Origin: Amanita rubescens
Lineage: Eukaryota; Basidiomycota; Agaricomycetes; Agaricales; Amanitaceae
DNA: 32,509 bases
Direction of reading: 5' to 3'
NCBI GenBank assembly: GCA_015039365.1
Contig: WION01000570.1
Span: forward strand, 1-32,509
Both the position numbers and the translations under genes were made by a program. Under the pieces are notes generated by a model. That model made no database searches, was not told where the DNA came from, and worked only from the letters and a program-made list of their open reading frames with translations. Of the stretch, positions 29,460 through 32,509 are shown in pieces. Numbering within the stretch: the first letter of the stretch is position 1; each line of letters opens with the position of its first letter.

Positions 29460-29640
29460 TGACTTTTTTGGGTTATTCTGCATCAGGGAAATGTCATATT
29501 TTGATTTGGGGCCTTTGGGGTGCTTTAGCTTTGGGTGTGGAAACTTTGAATACTTTAGTACTTTGGCTTGGCAGCCTTTGGGTGTTTTGGCTTTGGAGGC
29601 CAGAATTTTGTGAACTTTGAATCTTTGACTTTCCAACTCA
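29460..29640. repeat. TTTGG-rich low-complexity stretch
   Basis: The motif CTTTGG or TTTGGG recurs about every 10-12 bases with spacer drift (for example GGCCTTTGGGGTGCTTTAGC). It has the look of a worn minisatellite. Confidence 0.6.
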
Positions 29641-29760
29641 GCCTTCTTTAGTGATGTTCCCAGCCCGGCTCGGCCTGAAAGCTGGGGCTTGGGCTTGTAA
29701 AAAGCACAGGCCGAGCCAAGAGCCTAAGCTCAGGCCAGGGCCTGTAGTGGCTGTGCTGCT

Positions 29761-29810
29761 CTCTTTATCTCTCTTTATCTCTCTTTATCTCTCTTTATCT
29801 CTCTTTATCT
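29761..29810 (+). repeat. Exact 10-base microsatellite, five copies
   Basis: CTCTTTATCT is repeated exactly five times. It follows a GGCCGAGCC/GGCTCGGCC-rich segment (about 29660-29745) with opposed copies. Confidence 0.9.
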
Positions 29811-30767
29811 CTCGCTCTCTCAAATTTACCAAGGCCCTTCTTTCTGACATTGACTTTGAGGCCTTGTCCCATTTGACTCCCAAGGCAATGAATGTAATTA
29901 TTAGGCACAACAAACAGTTACTACATAAGCTAACTTGGACAGAATTCAAAAAATAGTTTTGTGTGCATGGTAATCAATGAATTTTTTCACAAAAAGAGTG
30001 TGAAATGAATCTAAACTGTCTGTGTGTTTCATGTGGTAAGGAAACCATTGTCTTCTTCAATGACAGTGGGAAGGGTTGACGTACCAGGCCAGACGATCTG
30101 TAAGCGGTGTGCGCAGGTCAAGTTAAAAAGTATATTAGGGGAGGGTGAAACTTATGTTGCATTTACACAGACCACTCCCAATCACAATCGCCGACAAAGC
30201 CAGCTCCTCACGCTGCGTTTAGTCAATTTGGCATTCCACCGTTGGACAAAGCGGGATGTGTAGCACGTTGGTGTGCTATTGGATTGTCTCCGGTGCTGTG
30301 GCGGGCAGAAACTGAGTATCGTGTGCGCTTTTTCCAGAGGGAGCAAAGGGGTGTCAGATAGTTGACGAATGACAATGGAGAGGCGCTGGACGGTTGGGAC
30401 GGGGTGTTGCATACTGGGCTCACATGCGGACGAGACATCTGCGATGGGGGATGAGACACCCCTGGGTGATGGTGACGGGTGGAGAGCTGGGCGTGGAACG
30501 GTCAAGTTCGTTCCTGATGTTCCATGAGGCAAGTCTCCTGATCGGGTGGTGGGAAGGACGTGGGGTCATGGGGATCGAGCAATCGTAGAGGGGAAGGGAG
30601 GCGAAGAACTGAGGAGGACGTGCGTCGCATCATGGGATGAGCAGGCCGCAGAGAGGATGGAGCCGTCGAACACACCCTCCGAGTCCATCCACGCGCGACT
30701 CTTCCGCATACTCGAGGGAATCTCACCTTCATGCTGGGTGATGAGGACGCGATTGTGAACTTCAATA
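29811..30767. other. No convincing gene
   Basis: Open frames on both strands are short and none has matching splice sites. The minus-strand sequence between 30590 and 30767 may continue the possible coding remnant described next, in a shifted frame. Confidence 0.35.
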
Positions 30768-31184
30768 TCACCCTTTCTGACGTCCAGTGACGGTCCATTC
30801 GGCGGTGAGGAACAGTTGGGTGGCGAACGACACGTGTGCGTTGGGTATAGAACGGCGGTACGGATTGGAGTTGGGTACCGACTGGTGTAGTACGTAATTC
30901 TGTTTCATGGCGTGGGTGGCAAGGCGCGCAAATGGGACGAGAATATCGTTGGGGAGATGTGACTCGGATGTACGGTATGGCTGCGAGGGTATGATGAGCC
31001 AGACGCAGCCTGTGAGGCTGGGAATGGAAAGGCGGGAATCACACTCCCCATCCTCGACCGCTGCGCTGAAGGTTGAACGTTGAATGTTGGCACTGAGCTG
31101 GGGAGCCCATGCAATGAGCGTGGCGGCGTTGGACTTTACAGATTTTTCGTTGACGATGCAAACACCTCCAAATAAGGTTGTTCG
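30768..31184 (-). pseudogene. Possible coding remnant, 138 open codons without a start
   Basis: On the minus strand the frame is open from just after TAA (31185-31187) to TGA (30768-30770). It reads like protein (LIAWAPQLSANIQ, SLTGCVWLIIPSQPY, LPNDILVPFARLATHAM). The next frame after a one- or two-base shift continues DIEVHNRVLITQHEGEIPSS, suggesting a frameshift or a missed intron. No family was recognised. An open run of this length is also possible by chance in a window this size. Confidence 0.28.
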
Positions 31185-31479
31185 TTATCTTCCCCTCCAT
31201 CATCGATCCATCTCTCTCTTCGTCAACGATGGTTTGACATCAAAAACAAACAAAAGCAAGATGGCGCGACGCACGGTGTGCGCAATGGCCTGAGAATCGC
31301 GTTCCATGTACAACGTGCACAGTGCGCCCTATCCTTCTCTCCTCTCATCCTTATTGACCTATCCAGCTTTCTCAAATGTTTCCTACTATCGTGTGTTAGC
31401 CGCAAGATAAAATGTGAGTAATGACTGCCTTGAGCGCATATAGCGACAGTCGTGACTGACGACTGCATATAGCGACAGT

Positions 31480-31890
31480 TTGTGCTCTCCCTCGCCCTCC
31501 GCCTCTCAACCACGCCCCGTTGAGCCCTACCGCATCCACCGCATCCTCTCGCACTCTTTCGCACTCCAGGTGAGCCTCGTGAAACGCAGATTTCGACCTT
31601 ACTGATGACCACCTCACCTCGCTTGCCTTCCGCCACTGAACTGTGCCCCATCGCACTCCGCCCACCCTCCCGCACCTATCGGACCTCGCCAAACCCAAGG
31701 TAAGCCACGTAGACCGGGCTTCAATGTTGCTGACCCACCACCAACTCACCCTCCCACCGGTCAGCTACGCCCGCCACCACCACACAACCTCTTGCACCCT
31801 CCAGTCTCTGCACCCTTTCGCACCTCAGGTGAGTGTCGTGAAACCCTGATTTCGACCGTGCTGACCCGGACGCCCCTCCCTCACTTATGG
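31480..31890 (+). repeat. Tandem C-rich repeats carrying splice-like signals
   Basis: Three units each have a C-rich, exon-like segment (CCGCATCC, CACTCTTTCGCACTC) ending in CAG, AAG or CAG. Each is followed by GTGAGCCTCG, GTAAGCCACG or GTGAGTGTCG, then a TTCGAYCTTACTGA or TTCAATGTTGCTGAC segment that resembles a branch site. A fourth relative is at 28460-28520. Confidence 0.6.
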
Positions 31891-31984
31891 TCACAAGGGA
31901 TGACTCGGAATGATGACGCGTAGATCGATAATGGTATGATTTCTACCTTCGCCACATCATGCTGGGAATCCTCAAGAATGTTGG

Positions 31985-32335
31985 CGCTTTTCGCTCTTCA
32001 AGAGTTGTCTCTCGGCGTCATTTTGCTCTCGGCGTCGTTTTGCTCTCGGCGTCTTTTGGGCTCGTCTTTTACTACCGGCGTCTTTTGGGTTCGGCGTCAT
32101 TTTGCTCTCGGCGTCTTTCGGGCTTGTCTTTTACTCTCGGCGTCTTTCGGGTTCGGCGTCGTTTTGCTCTCGGGTTCGTCTTTTACTCTCCATGTCGCTC
32201 TCGGCGTCTTTCGGGATCGTCTTTTACTCGCTCTCGGGCTCGGGGTCTCTCGGGCACGGCGTTTTTCGCACCCAGCCTGGCTGGTGTCTTTCCTGGTTGT
32301 TGTCTTTCGTGCTCGTCGCTGTGTGCTTTTCATCA
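31985..32335. repeat. Degenerate minisatellite
   Basis: Units of about 15-20 bases built on TTTTGCTCTCGGCGTC and GGCGTCTTTCGGG are repeated roughly 18 times with variation. Open frames on both strands here are repeat artefacts. Confidence 0.8.
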
Positions 32336-32429
32336 CTATCATCCCGAAGTTGTCAATAGTGTAATTTTACTATAGTTTATGGTGCAATAAAAATGTGGTA
32401 TTTGTACAAAGAAAGCCTCTGTCTGAAGT

Positions 32430-32509
32430 ACCCACAGGCCTTTGAACACTTTCAAAGGTAAAATATGTGCTTTGAAAGGTATCAAAGGTGACATGACCTT
32501 TCTTGAAAG
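32430..32509. repeat. Inverted repeats at the right edge
   Basis: CCTTTGAA (about 32440) pairs with TTCAAAGG (about 32451). Further copies of TTTGAAAGG, TATCAAAGG and CCTTTCTTGAAAG follow to the window end. It could be the end of a mobile element or a hairpin; the partner end is outside the window. Confidence 0.45.

Noticed and set aside
31936..32375. Open frames on both strands
   Set aside because: All three plus frames and one minus frame stay open because the minisatellite unit lacks stops; not coding.

Overview
The window looks like accessory DNA from a mushroom-forming basidiomycete (Agaricomycetes). The reasons are very short introns (40-57 bases, GTRNG donors), protein families known mainly from that group (TET/JBP-type dioxygenase, OrsD-type zinc finger plus RecQ helicase, orphan Zn2Cys6-type proteins), and heavy repeat content. 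No rRNA, tRNA, housekeeping operon or prokaryotic signal was seen. All gene models below were built by hand from splice sites and reading phase; no search was run.

Layout. 1-4421: a tandem array of one gene family on the minus strand (a start fragment at the left edge, then three complete paralogs A, B, C). Each ends in a Zn2Cys6-like cysteine cluster and each is preceded by the same 14-base upstream motif. 4425-6415: gene D, a 646-residue orphan, with a shrunken copy of it left at 1140-1325. 7213-8789: gene E, a zinc protein whose middle was built by tandem duplication of an exon-intron unit. 8914-13766: gene F, 1583 residues, with an OrsD-type zinc finger, a region that reads like a tyrosine-recombinase catalytic domain, and a RecQ-type helicase. 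E and F share the same C-terminal module. 13767-15500: non-coding repeats. 15506-16831 (+): gene G, a TET/JBP-like 2OG-Fe(II) dioxygenase. 16979-17916 (-): gene I, a Mug135-like orphan convergent with G. 17917-19149: non-coding repeats. 19150-19526 (+): gene J, a small cysteine protein with an internal duplication. 19570-21994 (-): gene K, an 11-exon Zn2Cys6/coiled-coil protein, again with tandemly duplicated exon-intron units. 22107-24485 (+): gene L, divergent from K and broken into two frames by a stop. 24486-32509: repeat-rich DNA with no convincing gene, including a G-rich 200-base tandem array, minisatellites and intron-like repeats.

The most unusual signal is a family of short hairpins scattered over 12 kb (14.0-26.0 kb). 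A nearly fixed 14-base core (CGACGCAAAGTCAA) sits between two arms that differ from copy to copy yet remain complementary. The hairpins occur in clusters of two or three, and one further core abuts the start codon of gene D. Variable but pairing arms around a constant loop suggest that the folded form, in RNA or single-stranded DNA, is what is maintained. The two independent cases of tandem exon-intron amplification (E and K), both using phase-1 introns so that the frame survives, are the second notable theme. A DNA-modifying oxygenase, a possible recombinase-helicase and several zinc-cluster proteins in one repeat-rich block suggest a compartment shaped by mobile or subtelomeric elements, but no complete transposon was recognised.
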